A stretch of DNA of 64,000 bases from Alcanivorax sp. S71-1-4 (GCF_009846755.1 NZ_AQOR01000009.1:1-64000); one strand, 5' to 3'. Shown: positions 25,997 to 35,646, counted from the first letter of the stretch. Notes: generated by a model not told the origin, from the sequence alone. A program made the numbers and translations.

Positions 25997-26656
25997 CTAC
26001 GGCACGCTCAAACGCCGCGTCTGCCCGTTGAACAAAAAGGTCGCGGTCCGCCCTTCGAGGGATTCGAGCCGCCAACCGCTCTCGGTCTCGCCGAGACGCA
26101 GCACGCGAACCGCCGCGAGCGAGCGGGAATCGGCGGGCGCGATGGACAGGAAGCGCTCGCCGGCGCGCAGTTCGATGTCCAGCAGCCGGAATGGCGGTTC
26201 GACGATCGCGGGCCGTGCGGCTTCGGCCGGGGACGGGCGACGCGCTGGTGCGGCAGCGGGTGGCGGTGGCTGGCGGACTTCCTTCAAGCGTGCTTCGAGC
26301 TGATCCAGGCGGCTTTCCAGGTGTGCGATGTCGGTCGTGGCAGGCGGTTCGGTGTCCGCCTGTTCGAGCCGGGCGAGCCGTTCTTCCAGCGCCTGGCGAA
26401 CCGTGTCGAGGCTGGCCTGGGTCAGCGGTTCCGGCTCGTGCCCGGTGCTGTCCGTCAGCAGTTCCAGTTCGGTGAGGCGGCTATCGAGCAGCGCAACGTC
26501 GATGGCCGGCGCGCTGGTGCGCACATCCTCGGCCAGGCGGGACAGGGACACGTGATTGACGACGACGGCCGCGCTGACCAGCAGCAGCCAGGTCGCTGCG
26601 GCGACTCGCAGCAGGCGGGTGCGGGAAGTCGGATGGAAATCGGGAGGCAGGGTCAT
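25997..26656 (-). CDS. ICE membrane-anchored coiled-coil protein
   Basis: A 219-residue protein with one N-terminal membrane segment (about residues 18-38), a predicted coiled coil (about 50-135), a Pro/Ala-rich linker (PPPPAAAPARRPSP) and a small beta-rich C-terminal domain. The layout resembles a PilN/PilO-like or TraB-like bitopic protein. It sits between pilL and PFL_4693, its usual place; no named family was recognised. Confidence 0.7.
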   Translation of the reverse strand: MTLPPDFHPTSRTRLLRVAAATWLLLVSAAVVVNHVSLSRLAEDVRTSAPAIDVALLDSRLTELELLTDSTGHEPEPLTQASLDTVRQALEERLARLEQADTEPPATTDIAHLESRLDQLEARLKEVRQPPPPAAAPARRPSPAEAARPAIVEPPFRLLDIELRAGERFLSIAPADSRSLAAVRVLRLGETESGWRLESLEGRTATFLFNGQTRRLSVP

Positions 26657-27159
26657 GGCAACGGCTCCTGTTCCTGGGTGAAGCACACGCGCCGCGCCAC
26701 GTCATCGACGTGAAGCTCCCAGGCCGGCCCCGCCAGCGTCAGCAGGGCGTCGCGCAGGAAAAGCGGCCCAAGCCGCAGGTGCGCGGCCGGCAAGGGAAGA
26801 TGGTGGAGCGGTGCGGCGTCGGGATCGGCTTCGCAAAGGGTGTAGCCGGAACGCAGCAGCACGTAGCCCAGCGCCTCGCCGACCGTCGCGGGCAGGGTCG
26901 CCGGCATCGACACGTCGATGACCTGCAACAGCAGGTCTTGCTGGGCGGCCTCCGGGACCAGCTCCACCAGCGTGTAGCGCCCATACCGAACGATGGGAAT
27001 CCAGCCGTCCGGCACGGGCCGGGCTTGTGTTTCCGGCTCCGGTTCGATGACGGGTGGCGCGACGGATGACGTGGCGCATCCGGCGGTCAGGGCGGCGGCG
27101 ATCAGGCCGGCGGCAAGCGCGGCGTGTCCGACCGGGTGTTGGCGGTGAATGGATGGCAT
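26653..27159 (-). CDS. pilL: PilL-like lipoprotein (TIGR03748)
   Basis: A 168-residue lipoprotein: signal sequence with lipobox LTAGC (Cys about 28), then the PilL N-terminal domain (WIPIVRYGRYTLVELVPEAA and ATVGEALGYVLLRSGYTLC). In PFGI-1-type ICEs, PilL begins the type IV pilus/transfer operon. Here it is the first gene of the long minus-strand transfer block, so the main transfer promoter should lie in 27160-27324, where GGCATC-GT-GATGCC (27175-27188) is the only palindrome noted. Confidence 0.85.
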   Translation of the reverse strand: MPSIHRQHPVGHAALAAGLIAAALTAGCATSSVAPPVIEPEPETQARPVPDGWIPIVRYGRYTLVELVPEAAQQDLLLQVIDVSMPATLPATVGEALGYVLLRSGYTLCEADPDAAPLHHLPLPAAHLRLGPLFLRDALLTLAGPAWELHVDDVARRVCFTQEQEPLP

Positions 27160-27324
27160 GCGACGGCTCCCAGGGGCATCGTGATGCCACCATCGCAGGG
27201 GAGGGGCTTCGTATCAGCGAACAAAGGGAACCACGGTTTAACCGACTTCTTGGAGGGTGGGTGGTCAGGCCCGGCTCTCCAGGGGCTTCAGGGAAGTGAC
27301 TAGAGAAGCAGAATGAACAATTTG

Positions 27325-27361
27325 TTCGCGTTAAATCACGAATAATGATATATTGCGCGAA
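27325..27361 (+). promoter_or_regulatory. abiE promoter with inverted repeat
   Basis: TTCGCG (27325-27330) and CGCGAA (27356-27361) flank an AT-rich core containing TAATGATATATT just before the abiEi start. AbiEi antitoxins are known to repress their own promoter through inverted repeats; this pair is the candidate site. Confidence 0.45.
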
Positions 27362-27378
27362 ACTATTGAGGAATCCCC

Positions 27379-28194
27379 GTGGCCGCCCCCAGCCCCTTGT
27401 CTGCTGTACTCGACACGGCCGAACGTTCAGGCAAGCTGAACTTGTGCACTGAAGACATCCGTGCAGAGCTGCCTGGCGTCAGCCCAGCAGCACTGCATCA
27501 GGCACTGCATCGCCAGCAGCGGCGCGGTCGGCTCGTCCGCCTGTCCCGCGGCTCGGATCACTGGCTCATCGTGCCATTGCAGCATGCCGCAGCCGGCGCT
27601 CCGCCACTGGAAGCTTGGCTGGACCGCTACATGAGCAAGACGCTAGGCGTTCCCTACTATGTCACTCTGCTGAGTGCCGCCGAAACCTATGGAGCGTCGC
27701 CCTACGCGGTAATGGTGACGCAGGTGATGGTGCCCGAACGGCGGCGTCCCATCACGGTCGGCCGCCACGAGGTGGTGTTTCACACCCGCGCGCGGATCGA
27801 TGACATGCCGACACGCTGGCACGAGACTCCAGACGGGCGCTTCAAGGTTGGTACACCGGAACTGACTGCGCTGGAACTGGTGGAGCGAGTGGCCCTGGTC
27901 GGCGGCATGGCCCGCGTTCAGGAGGTACTACGAGAACTGTGGACGTCCTGCACACCCCAGGGACTGACCGAGGCGCTGGAGGCTTTGCAGCAAGTCCCGA
28001 CCGCGCAACGTCTCGGGGTCTTGCTCACCTTGGAAAACCAGAGCGCCTTCGCCTCGCGGGTTGCCGACTGGTTGAGCGACAAACCACTGCGTCTCGTACC
28101 GCTGGAACGCGGGCAAGCGCGGGACACATCGTCTGATGTCGATACCACCTTCAAAGTACGACTGACCACTGACGCCAAGAGTGCCAATACATGA
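27379..28194 (+). CDS. abiEi: AbiEi-family antitoxin (type IV TA)
   Basis: A 271-residue AbiEi: N-terminal winged helix (about residues 10-60, DIRAELPGVSPAALHQALHR) and an antitoxin C-terminal domain. VPYYVTLLSAAETYGASPYA is a typical middle block. It starts at GTG 27379 and overlaps the toxin gene by 4 bp (ATGA). In the AbiE system the antitoxin represses the operon and counteracts the toxin without direct complex formation. This is the first gene of a plus-strand cargo that interrupts the minus-strand ICE backbone. Confidence 0.9.
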   Translation: MAAPSPLSAVLDTAERSGKLNLCTEDIRAELPGVSPAALHQALHRQQRRGRLVRLSRGSDHWLIVPLQHAAAGAPPLEAWLDRYMSKTLGVPYYVTLLSAAETYGASPYAVMVTQVMVPERRRPITVGRHEVVFHTRARIDDMPTRWHETPDGRFKVGTPELTALELVERVALVGGMARVQEVLRELWTSCTPQGLTEALEALQQVPTAQRLGVLLTLENQSAFASRVADWLSDKPLRLVPLERGQARDTSSDVDTTFKVRLTTDAKSANT

Positions 28195-29051
28195 TGATCC
28201 AGCACACTCACCTGACGGCGTGGCAGACCCATGCGCCGTGGCCCAAACGCAGTCAGATCGAGCAGGATCTGCGGCTATCCCGTGGAGTGGCGGCCATCTT
28301 CATCGATCCCGTCTTGGGCGAACATCTGGCGATGCGTGGTGGCACGGTTCTGCACAAGGCGCACCTTGCGCCCGCCTCGCGCTACTCGGAAGATATCGAC
28401 TTGGTGCTCGTGAAGGCGATGGATGTGGAAACGCTGGATCAGCATCTGCGCCGTGTTCTGACGCCGGTACTGGGACAACCGACCGACTCGTTGATCGCCG
28501 ATGCTTGGCTGGCGATTCGTAACGTACTGCGACCGTCCAAAATTCTGCGCACAGCCTATCGGTTCGTCCCTGTGGGACTGCGGCGCGAGGAAACCATCAA
28601 GGTGGAGGTCAACCTCAACGAAAGCGCGTCGCTGTACCCGCTGGTTGGCGTCGAACTGGACACGCTGGACGATGATGGCGAGCGCATTCGTGCTGTAGTG
28701 CGTTCCTACGACATCAACGAAATGTTGGGGACCAAGACGCGGGCGCTGATGCAGCGCGAGCAGGGACGTGATCTCTTCGATCTTTTCCATGCCTGGCAGC
28801 TCAGCGAGGCCGGTACCACGCCCTATCCCGTGGATGGTGCTAAGGCAATGGAAGCCTTCGCGTGGTATCTGGACAAGGAAGGTACGCATTTGGGGAGCGA
28901 CGAGGCCAACGCACTGCTTGATGCCAGGCTGCGCAAGGCGGCCTTTCGTCGAGACATGGACACGCTGTTGCGGCCGGGATTGCCCAAATTCGATGTTGAT
29001 CAAGGTGCTGTAGTTGTACGAGAGGCTTATTTCAAGTACTTGAAACCATAG
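28191..29051 (+). CDS. abiEii: AbiEii-family nucleotidyltransferase toxin
   Basis: A 286-residue nucleotidyltransferase-fold toxin. Motif I is MRGGTVLHK (about residues 48-56) with SEDIDLVL (D68, D70 metal-binding), and a later block LMQREQGRDLFDLFH (about 184-198) carries the family's K/R-x-RDLxD element. AbiEii/MenA-type toxins block translation by modifying tRNA, giving phage abortive infection. It is fully intact, as is its antitoxin. Confidence 0.92.
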   Translation: MMIQHTHLTAWQTHAPWPKRSQIEQDLRLSRGVAAIFIDPVLGEHLAMRGGTVLHKAHLAPASRYSEDIDLVLVKAMDVETLDQHLRRVLTPVLGQPTDSLIADAWLAIRNVLRPSKILRTAYRFVPVGLRREETIKVEVNLNESASLYPLVGVELDTLDDDGERIRAVVRSYDINEMLGTKTRALMQREQGRDLFDLFHAWQLSEAGTTPYPVDGAKAMEAFAWYLDKEGTHLGSDEANALLDARLRKAAFRRDMDTLLRPGLPKFDVDQGAVVVREAYFKYLKP

Positions 29052-29156
29052 TGTTACTGCAGAGGAGGCCAGGTTCTCTGCCAACCAGTTCGTGGTCAGT
29101 ACTTGCACTGCGCCCCGAAAAGTCAAAAAACTGGCTTTGAATACTCAGGAGGCTGC

Positions 29157-29942
29157 ATGGATTTATTTTCGAGGCGTCATGGTCTTACTCGACCTGATGC
29201 AGAAATTCATATCAGGAACGATGCTCCGCAGGAAGTTCGAGATGCTGTAGTTCAAATCGCTTACACGTGTGGACAAAAGCCGAGTGATCTCCGCGCGCTC
29301 CTCTGTGGCATCCTGTTTCGAACACCAGACAGAAGCAATTGGTCAGAGTTTCCAAACATTGATAGCGAAGTGCGCGATCTGATTGAGGACTGCGAGTGGT
29401 TTGAGGTCTATGACTTTATCGAAAAAATTTCCGAACAATGCAGGTATGGAAATCATGATTTCGCAGAAGAAATAAACCGATTCTTTAGGGTCGCAGGGGT
29501 TGGATGGCAACTTGTAGACAATCACGTGGAAATGCGCGGAAGCGAGATTTTTGAGGTCGCTGTTCGCCAAGGCCAGAAGAAATTGCGCCAGCAGGGGCGA
29601 ACTACCGCAGCTAACGAGTTGCACGAAGCATTGAACGACCTTTCACGGCGACCGGACGCTGAAACAACCGGGGCTATACAGCATGCCATGGCGGCCTTGG
29701 AATGCTTGGCACGCGATGTCGCTGGCAGCAAAGATACTCTCGGACAGCTTGTCCGGCGTAGTCCAGGGCTGTTTCCTCCTCCTGTCGACCAGATCGTTGA
29801 AAAAGCATGGGGATATACCTCTAACTATGGGCGCCATCTGGTTGAGGGGCAACCTCCTCAGTTCGAAGAAGCGGAGCTGGTGGTTGGCTTGAGTGGCGTA
29901 CTTTGTCGTTATCTCTCCAGGAAGCCTCCAAGCATAAAGTGA
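29157..29942 (+). CDS. AbiJ-like protein (AbiJ-NTD4 plus C-terminal helical domain)
   Basis: A 261-residue protein starting at ATG 29157 behind CAGGAGG. MDLFSRRHGLTR at the N-terminus and DAPQEVRDAVVQIAYTCG match the AbiJ N-terminal domain 4 pattern found in phage-defence proteins. The C-terminal half (from about 145) resembles the Abi_C helical domain: paired helices NELHEALNDLSRRPD and AIQHAMAALECLARDV, then SNYGRHLVEG with an Arg-x-His that could belong to a HEPN-like site. It is 10 bp from the NERD-NTPase gene and probably co-transcribed, so the two should work together. Domain calls rest on recalled pattern. Confidence 0.65.
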   Translation: MDLFSRRHGLTRPDAEIHIRNDAPQEVRDAVVQIAYTCGQKPSDLRALLCGILFRTPDRSNWSEFPNIDSEVRDLIEDCEWFEVYDFIEKISEQCRYGNHDFAEEINRFFRVAGVGWQLVDNHVEMRGSEIFEVAVRQGQKKLRQQGRTTAANELHEALNDLSRRPDAETTGAIQHAMAALECLARDVAGSKDTLGQLVRRSPGLFPPPVDQIVEKAWGYTSNYGRHLVEGQPPQFEEAELVVGLSGVLCRYLSRKPPSIK

Positions 29943-29952
29943 TGACAGAGAC

Positions 29953-32900
29953 ATGAGGGCCGCTACTTCGATGCGCATCTATATCGGGGAACCAGTGCGA
30001 AATCGATCCGAATGCGACTGCCTTGTTGCGGCTTGCGAAGTGCTAGAGCGCGCGGGAGGATGGTCCTATGTGTTTGCAAACTTCCATGCAGCAGGACGAC
30101 AGATAGATTTAGTTGTCCTTACAGAAAGTACGATCCTCGTTGTTGAGGCTAAGGGGTACTCTCTGCCAGTGCATGGTGATATCAATGGGCAATGGATGCA
30201 GCACGGGCCTTATGGCAACAAGAAAATCGGCAATGCGTATAACCAGGCATTGGAGGGCAAAAACGCATTCCGTGATGCGATGCAGAAGATCGCGCAGATT
30301 AGTGGATATCCGAATGCCGCAGTCGTAATTTCTCCTGATATTCCTCATGAATCCAAGCTTACCAGTGGAGATTTCAAAGTTGCGGTTGGTGGGGCCGGAC
30401 TTATCCGACAGACACTTTTCCAACCATCTGGTGCACGCCTATCCCAGTCCCAGTGCGAGGCACTAGCAAAGTACCTTGGTCTTGAGCTTGTATCGAGCAA
30501 GGATGCAGCGATCAATGACGAAGTCATTGAGGCAGAGAGGCTATGCAGCGCATATCTTGCCGCTTTCGAGGACTTCTACGGGCCAACTGCAGCGGAGCTT
30601 TTTCCTGATAACTATGAATGCAATACCCATGAAATGGCTTCTTCAGACGTTCATTCAATGGTTGAACGGGGTGAAGGCGGAGTGCTGATTCGCGGGCCGT
30701 CTGGCTGCGGAAAGACATTGCTCTCGGCGTCATGCGCGATTTCATGTATCAATGGCGGTGGTGTTCCGCTATTCATCGCTGCCAGGGATTTCCGTGGCCA
30801 GTTTCAAAAGCTCCTCGACAAGGAGGCAGCTCTGCTCAATGGTTGTCCTGCGGCCAGGATATTGAGAGCCGCTAAGACCCTGGGGAAGAGAGTTGTCCTA
30901 TTTCTGGATGGATACAATGAATGCGCCGAAAACTTCAGGGGCGAGCTGACGCGAAGCCTTAGAGCATTCACGCTGCGTTATGATGCGGGAATAGTCGTTA
31001 GTACACAGTGTGAACTTGATCGGCCTGACCTGCTTCAACTCAAGACTGTTGTAGTCAGGCATCCATCGGATGAACTCAAAACTATCCTCGCGGGCATAGA
31101 ACGTGGTGGAAACGTCGCTGGCGATATCCGCAGCCTGCTTGACGCCGCGAACTCCGGACTTGAGGCCTCTCTTGTTGGAAAGATTGGCGCGTTAATGCCT
31201 TCAGGTGCGAGTAAATTTGTCCTTTTCAACACCTATGCCAGGGAGAGACTCAAGGCTGCTGCCAGCGAAGGAATACGCATACTCTGTGTTTTTGCAGAGT
31301 CTTTGCTCCAGCGCTCCTCCTTTAGTCTCTCTGTTCGCGAATTTGATCGCTTATGTGATTATCAAAATCTTAGCCAGGCAGGCCGACAGCAGTTATCACA
31401 GTCTCAATTATTGCTGGAGCGTGGTGATAGAGTCAGCTTCGTCCATGAGCTGCTTTTTTCGGCGTTCTCGGCGGAAGCTGTAATCAGATCTTCCAAAGAT
31501 GACCCTGTGCGTATTCGTACCGCTCTAAACTCACCGCGCTTCTCTTCGTCGAAGGTTTTCATTCTCGGGGCTGTTGAAGACGAAATGCTCTTGCATGAAG
31601 TACTTGATGGTTGCTCAGACCAGGGCTTAATCGCTGCCGCTGCTAGTGGGGAGTGCGGCACCGCTGCTCAATCCATCGTCAACCACCGAATAGACAAAAT
31701 GTTGGCGAGCATGATCATTGAGGCCAAGGCCATAGGATTTCAGATTGAAGGGGATGGGTTTCATGGTGTGACGATTGAAAAATCCTCTCTTCGCTCTGAT
31801 CTTGAAGGCTTCGAGTCCTGTCTCTCTGCGGTCGGACAAGGCCTAGTTGCCGGTAGATATCTCCAGGAAGTCATAACAGCATGCCGGCATATAGATTATG
31901 GAATCGAGGTTTTTTCAAAATCCTTCGCAGCCGCTGAGGCAAAGGCCAAAAAGGTTCCGCTGCGCCATGCCGTTTTTTCCGCAGCGTATGTCATGGGTCG
32001 GGAAGCTGCTATATCGAAACTCGTGAGCTTCGTTCATGGGGGAGCCTTGTCGATTCGTGGTCGAAAGGGTTCTGAGTTTGAGGTGGCTGTTCGCGAAGCC
32101 TGGGCGAATGCTTCTACATTCGGACAATACTATTTTCTCCTAGGGGTAACAAAGTTCACGAACTGTGCAAAAGACGCCGCACCTTATGTCTCGCAACTCA
32201 TACAAAAACTGAGTTCGCTTCCTTACCATCTTCAGCTCGATCTGATCGACTTTACTCGGTATCTTCGTGAAGCTGAAGAACCTTATCGCACCCAGATTAT
32301 TGACGCCCTTCAGTCTTCCCTCGATAAACTGGGTTTCATGATGAATGGGATAATCTTTGAAGCACTGGGAGGGATGGGTGCTTTGGAAGAGGATGAGCAA
32401 AATCATATTCCAGTCGTTCAGCAGGAGATCAAGGAAGTTCTGAACGCTGACGACGTTGAGTCGGATGAGATGGCATGGGGGTTGTTTTCTCGACAGTTTG
32501 ATCATCCGTTTGACGCGGCCTATTGGGAAGAAATTCAAGGACTTGATGATTCAAGAACAAAGCAATTTCTTACAAAGGCGTGTCGCGGGGCAAGCGCGCC
32601 TTATGTGTCTTTTCTTGGGATATTGATCAGACAGTTATCTGATTTTAATGATCCAGATACAGCCTCTGCGATAGCTCCATGGACGGAGCTGCCTGACAAG
32701 AAGAGCTTCATTCCACAAGATGCCATAGAAGTCTTCGTTGTCGCACATGAGGCCCTTGGGCATCTCGGGGCATCTCTCCCCCTGTTGAGAGGTGATCCGG
32801 CAAGTGCGCCGGACCATGCATTGCTTGCCTGCGGAGAGCTGTACTACTGGTCCAATAGGAGTGATGTGGGCAATCCCCAAATCGCAGATCACACTCTGCC

Positions 32901-33255
32901 TGCTCGCACAGTGCTTCTGGACCATTCTCAGTGTGCTGGCGCCGCCGCGTTACAGCTCACAACATCACACATGCTTTCACAGGATGGGACGCGAAAGTCA
33001 CTCGCGAGGGAGTATCCGGACATGGCGCTCGAAATTTGCAGGGAGGCTATCAAGAGACGCGATGCGCAAGTATCTTATTTCCAGCATGGCTTTAGCGATG
33101 ATTCCGCAAGCATTGCAGGTTTCTCTATTCAGATATTGGGGGCGCTTGGCAACGAAGATGATCTGCAATTACTCAAAGCACTTTGTGATCACGAACGACA
33201 CGGGGTTGGGGCTCTTGACGCTATAAAAAGAATTGAATCCAGGGTGCGTTTCTAA
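29953..33255 (+). CDS. NERD-nuclease / NACHT-like NTPase, probable anti-phage effector
   Basis: An 1100-residue protein in three parts. Residues about 8-150 are a NERD (nuclease-related) domain with a PD-(D/E)xK site: Glu20, Asp52 in RQIDLVV, Glu65-x-Lys67 in VVEAKGY. Residues about 235-400 are a STAND/NACHT-like P-loop NTPase: Walker A GPSGCGKT (248-255) and Walker B LFLDGYNE (about 316-323). The remainder (about 400-1100) is helical and probably a repeat sensor. Nuclease-NTPase-sensor is the layout of Avs-type and bacterial NACHT defence proteins, which detect phage proteins and then activate the nuclease. The gene is visibly more AT-rich than the backbone, a sign of transfer. ATG 29971 is an alternative start. 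The pairing with an AbiJ-like gene is not one I recognise. Confidence 0.75.
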   Translation: MRAATSMRIYIGEPVRNRSECDCLVAACEVLERAGGWSYVFANFHAAGRQIDLVVLTESTILVVEAKGYSLPVHGDINGQWMQHGPYGNKKIGNAYNQALEGKNAFRDAMQKIAQISGYPNAAVVISPDIPHESKLTSGDFKVAVGGAGLIRQTLFQPSGARLSQSQCEALAKYLGLELVSSKDAAINDEVIEAERLCSAYLAAFEDFYGPTAAELFPDNYECNTHEMASSDVHSMVERGEGGVLIRGPSGCGKTLLSASCAISCINGGGVPLFIAARDFRGQFQKLLDKEAALLNGCPAARILRAAKTLGKRVVLFLDGYNECAENFRGELTRSLRAFTLRYDAGIVVSTQCELDRPDLLQLKTVVVRHPSDELKTILAGIERGGNVAGDIRSLLDAANSGLEASLVGKIGALMPSGASKFVLFNTYARERLKAAASEGIRILCVFAESLLQRSSFSLSVREFDRLCDYQNLSQAGRQQLSQSQLLLERGDRVSFVHELLFSAFSAEAVIRSSKDDPVRIRTALNSPRFSSSKVFILGAVEDEMLLHEVLDGCSDQGLIAAAASGECGTAAQSIVNHRIDKMLASMIIEAKAIGFQIEGDGFHGVTIEKSSLRSDLEGFESCLSAVGQGLVAGRYLQEVITACRHIDYGIEVFSKSFAAAEAKAKKVPLRHAVFSAAYVMGREAAISKLVSFVHGGALSIRGRKGSEFEVAVREAWANASTFGQYYFLLGVTKFTNCAKDAAPYVSQLIQKLSSLPYHLQLDLIDFTRYLREAEEPYRTQIIDALQSSLDKLGFMMNGIIFEALGGMGALEEDEQNHIPVVQQEIKEVLNADDVESDEMAWGLFSRQFDHPFDAAYWEEIQGLDDSRTKQFLTKACRGASAPYVSFLGILIRQLSDFNDPDTASAIAPWTELPDKKSFIPQDAIEVFVVAHEALGHLGASLPLLRGDPASAPDHALLACGELYYWSNRSDVGNPQIADHTLPARTVLLDHSQCAGAAALQLTTSHMLSQDGTRKSLAREYPDMALEICREAIKRRDAQVSYFQHGFSDDSASIAGFSIQILGALGNEDDLQLLKALCDHERHGVGALDAIKRIESRVRF

Positions 33256-33312
33256 GCTGAAAAAATCCCTATTGGCCGAACTTTCTAGATCAAGTTCTCC
33301 CGTTGAAAGGAA

Positions 33313-33331
33313 GCGGCCCCGAAGGGGCCGC
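33313..33331 (-). terminator. Terminator hairpin between converging genes
   Basis: A perfect 8-bp stem GCGGCCCC/GGGGCCGC with a 3-nt loop (UUC on the minus strand) lies 18 bp past the helicase stop, followed on the minus strand by TTCCTTTC. It may serve both the helicase and, in the other direction, the NERD-NTPase gene. Confidence 0.6.
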
Positions 33332-33348
33332 CAAAAATCGAGCGATGC

Positions 33349-35616
33349 TCAATGTACCAACTGCCGTGCCAGTGCCACTTCCACCGAGTCGCCGTCCTGA
33401 TTGAGAACGTCCAACCCTGATTCCGGCACGTCTCCCGACGTGCTCTGCGACACCGTGATCTTCTTGGCCATCAGCCCCAGGCAAGTCATCTGCGAGGTGG
33501 CCGCGTAGCCCAGGTAGATCACCCTGACCGGCTGCTTCTGGCCGATACGCCAGGAACGGCGCGCGGCCTGCTGCAGCGAGTACACGTTGTAGCCCGACTG
33601 CATGAACACGATGGTCGGAAACTCCAACAGGTCCAGGCCAGTTTTCACCAGCTCGGGGTTGGTGATGAGCACGTCGATGCCGCGATCCAACTGCTCGGCG
33701 ATCCAGTCTTCGCGGCGGGAGGCATCCACGCTCGCGCGCAGTACCGCCACCTTGAAGCCTTCCTGCTCCAGCAGCACCTTCAAGCGCGATGTGGTGTCGC
33801 GCGTGCCGGTATAGACGCTGTAGACCAGCACCTTGCGTCCCGCCGCTTTTTCCTCGCGGCAGATATCGATCAGCTCCCGCTCCTTCGGCATGACCTCCAG
33901 ATCGGTGAACAGCGACGGCGTGAACGCCAGCAGGTTGCGGGTGCGCGGATGCTTGACCGTCTCGGACCGAAAGCACGTGTCCGGCCAGGCCAGCAGCACG
34001 TTGAGGACCACACCCAGCAGCGTCGTGTCGCGGCGCGCCAGCGCCTGCTTCAGCTCGGCGGTCAGTTGCCCCGCCAGGCGTCCATAGGCCTGCGCCTGCT
34101 CCGCGTCCATCGCCACTTCGCGGAACTCCTCGTCGTAGGGCGGCAGCACGTTGCCACCGATGTCCTTCAACTTGAGGAAGACCGTGAACGGCAATACGCA
34201 GCGTAGCACGCCCTTGGGACCGAAGCCGGGGGCCTTCACGGTTCGCACCGTGATCTTGCTGCCCTTGGCGGTCTTGTGGGCCGAGCCGTTGCTCTCGGAG
34301 TAGATGTCCTTGAGCACGCCGTGATCGCGCATGAACGCCATCGCGGCCGGCGTCAGACTGCCTTGCTTGCTCGGCCGGTAGCCGTCTTCGATCATTCGCC
34401 CAGGCAGGGCGCGGAACAGCAGGTAGAACAAGTCGTCGCCGTAACCGCCCATCAAGGTGCCGGTCAGCAGCAGCGTCTTGCGCGCCTTGGAGGCCAAAAC
34501 CCCCATCGCCTGCCCCTGGGCGGAACCCGCGTTCTTGTACTCGTGCGCCTCGTCGGCGATGAGCAGGTCGAACGTGCCTTGCGGCAGGTAGCGTTTGACG
34601 TATTCCGAAGGCTGATAACCACCTTCGCCGAAGCCGAACTCCATCGAGGCCATCGCACGTTCCATGCGCTGGGCCTGCCGGTCGGAAAACACCAGCTCGC
34701 CGTTGTCGTCCATGAGATTGATGAACTCGTACAGGTTGTCGCCCAGCATCGAAGCCAGGAACGACTCGCCGAACTTCTTCATCAGCTTCTGCGCCGTGAC
34801 TTCGCCGATGGTGGGAATACGCTTGAGCGCCTTGAGCACGGCGTGGGACTGGTCGTTGACCGACAGGCGCCGGGGACGGATCAGCGTCCACAGCGTCGAG
34901 GCGCAGTGTCCGCACTTGCGGCGGGTTTCCTCCGCTTCGAGTTCCACCGGGTTGATCGGCTCGCCGTCCAGGTCGGTGATGACATGGCCGCAATGCGGGC
35001 ACGCCCCCACGTCGCCGTGACGGGTACGCCAACGCACGAACACCGGCTTCCAGTGAAAGCCCATGCGCATGCGCACACGGCCGAGGACGAAGAACTCCTG
35101 CCCCTGGGGTGGTACGCCCAACTGCTCGCGCAGTTTCAGCAGCTTGACCAGCGTGTCCGGGCCGTTGAGCACCCAGACCTTGGCACCGGCCACCGTCTCC
35201 TGGATTTCGCGCCGCCACTTGTAGACCAGGTGGGGTGGCGAGAGCACCAGGGTGCGGCGGTAGCCTTCGGCGTTGAGCACGGCGGCCGTGGCGATGCCGA
35301 CGGTCGTCTTGCCGCAGCCCATCTCGCCGTTGACGATCGCGGCGCGTTCGCCACGATCGACCAGCAGCTCGGTGACGGCATGGACGACTTCGGCCTGGGC
35401 GGGAAACAACTTCCGCTTCAGGCCGGCCAGGATGGTCTGGCGATGCGCCCGTGCCTGCCCGGCGTAGACAGGCGGGTTGGCGCGGTTGAGAGAATCGAGC
35501 AGCTCGTCGCCGAACTCGGTGACGAAATCCTGCAAGCTGATCGTGAGTGGGGAATTGGCCGCTTCCAGCAGGTCGCCCTGCGCGGCATCGGGAATGGTTT
35601 CGAGATCGAGAGACAT
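33349..35616 (-). CDS. SNF2-type DEAD/DEAH helicase with embedded zinc site
   Basis: A 755-residue superfamily 2 helicase. Walker A NGEMGCGKTTVG is near residue 95-106, the DEAH box LLIADEAHEYKN near 345-357, and the C-terminal lobe has LVYSVYTGTRDTT-like motif IV and AARRSWRIGQKQPVRVIYLG (motifs V-VI, Q-x3-R-x2-R-x-GQ) near 700. A CPHC ... CGHC zinc site is inserted at about residues 205-235. ATG 35616 follows a structured leader; the longer frame to 35724 reads through that leader. ICEs of this class carry it next to a methyltransferase; a role in DNA processing or anti-restriction is inference. Confidence 0.85.
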   Translation of the reverse strand: MSLDLETIPDAAQGDLLEAANSPLTISLQDFVTEFGDELLDSLNRANPPVYAGQARAHRQTILAGLKRKLFPAQAEVVHAVTELLVDRGERAAIVNGEMGCGKTTVGIATAAVLNAEGYRRTLVLSPPHLVYKWRREIQETVAGAKVWVLNGPDTLVKLLKLREQLGVPPQGQEFFVLGRVRMRMGFHWKPVFVRWRTRHGDVGACPHCGHVITDLDGEPINPVELEAEETRRKCGHCASTLWTLIRPRRLSVNDQSHAVLKALKRIPTIGEVTAQKLMKKFGESFLASMLGDNLYEFINLMDDNGELVFSDRQAQRMERAMASMEFGFGEGGYQPSEYVKRYLPQGTFDLLIADEAHEYKNAGSAQGQAMGVLASKARKTLLLTGTLMGGYGDDLFYLLFRALPGRMIEDGYRPSKQGSLTPAAMAFMRDHGVLKDIYSESNGSAHKTAKGSKITVRTVKAPGFGPKGVLRCVLPFTVFLKLKDIGGNVLPPYDEEFREVAMDAEQAQAYGRLAGQLTAELKQALARRDTTLLGVVLNVLLAWPDTCFRSETVKHPRTRNLLAFTPSLFTDLEVMPKERELIDICREEKAAGRKVLVYSVYTGTRDTTSRLKVLLEQEGFKVAVLRASVDASRREDWIAEQLDRGIDVLITNPELVKTGLDLLEFPTIVFMQSGYNVYSLQQAARRSWRIGQKQPVRVIYLGYAATSQMTCLGLMAKKITVSQSTSGDVPESGLDVLNQDGDSVEVALARQLVH

Positions 35617-35646
35617 GGTGATGCTCCAGAAAAGCGGGGCATGCAC

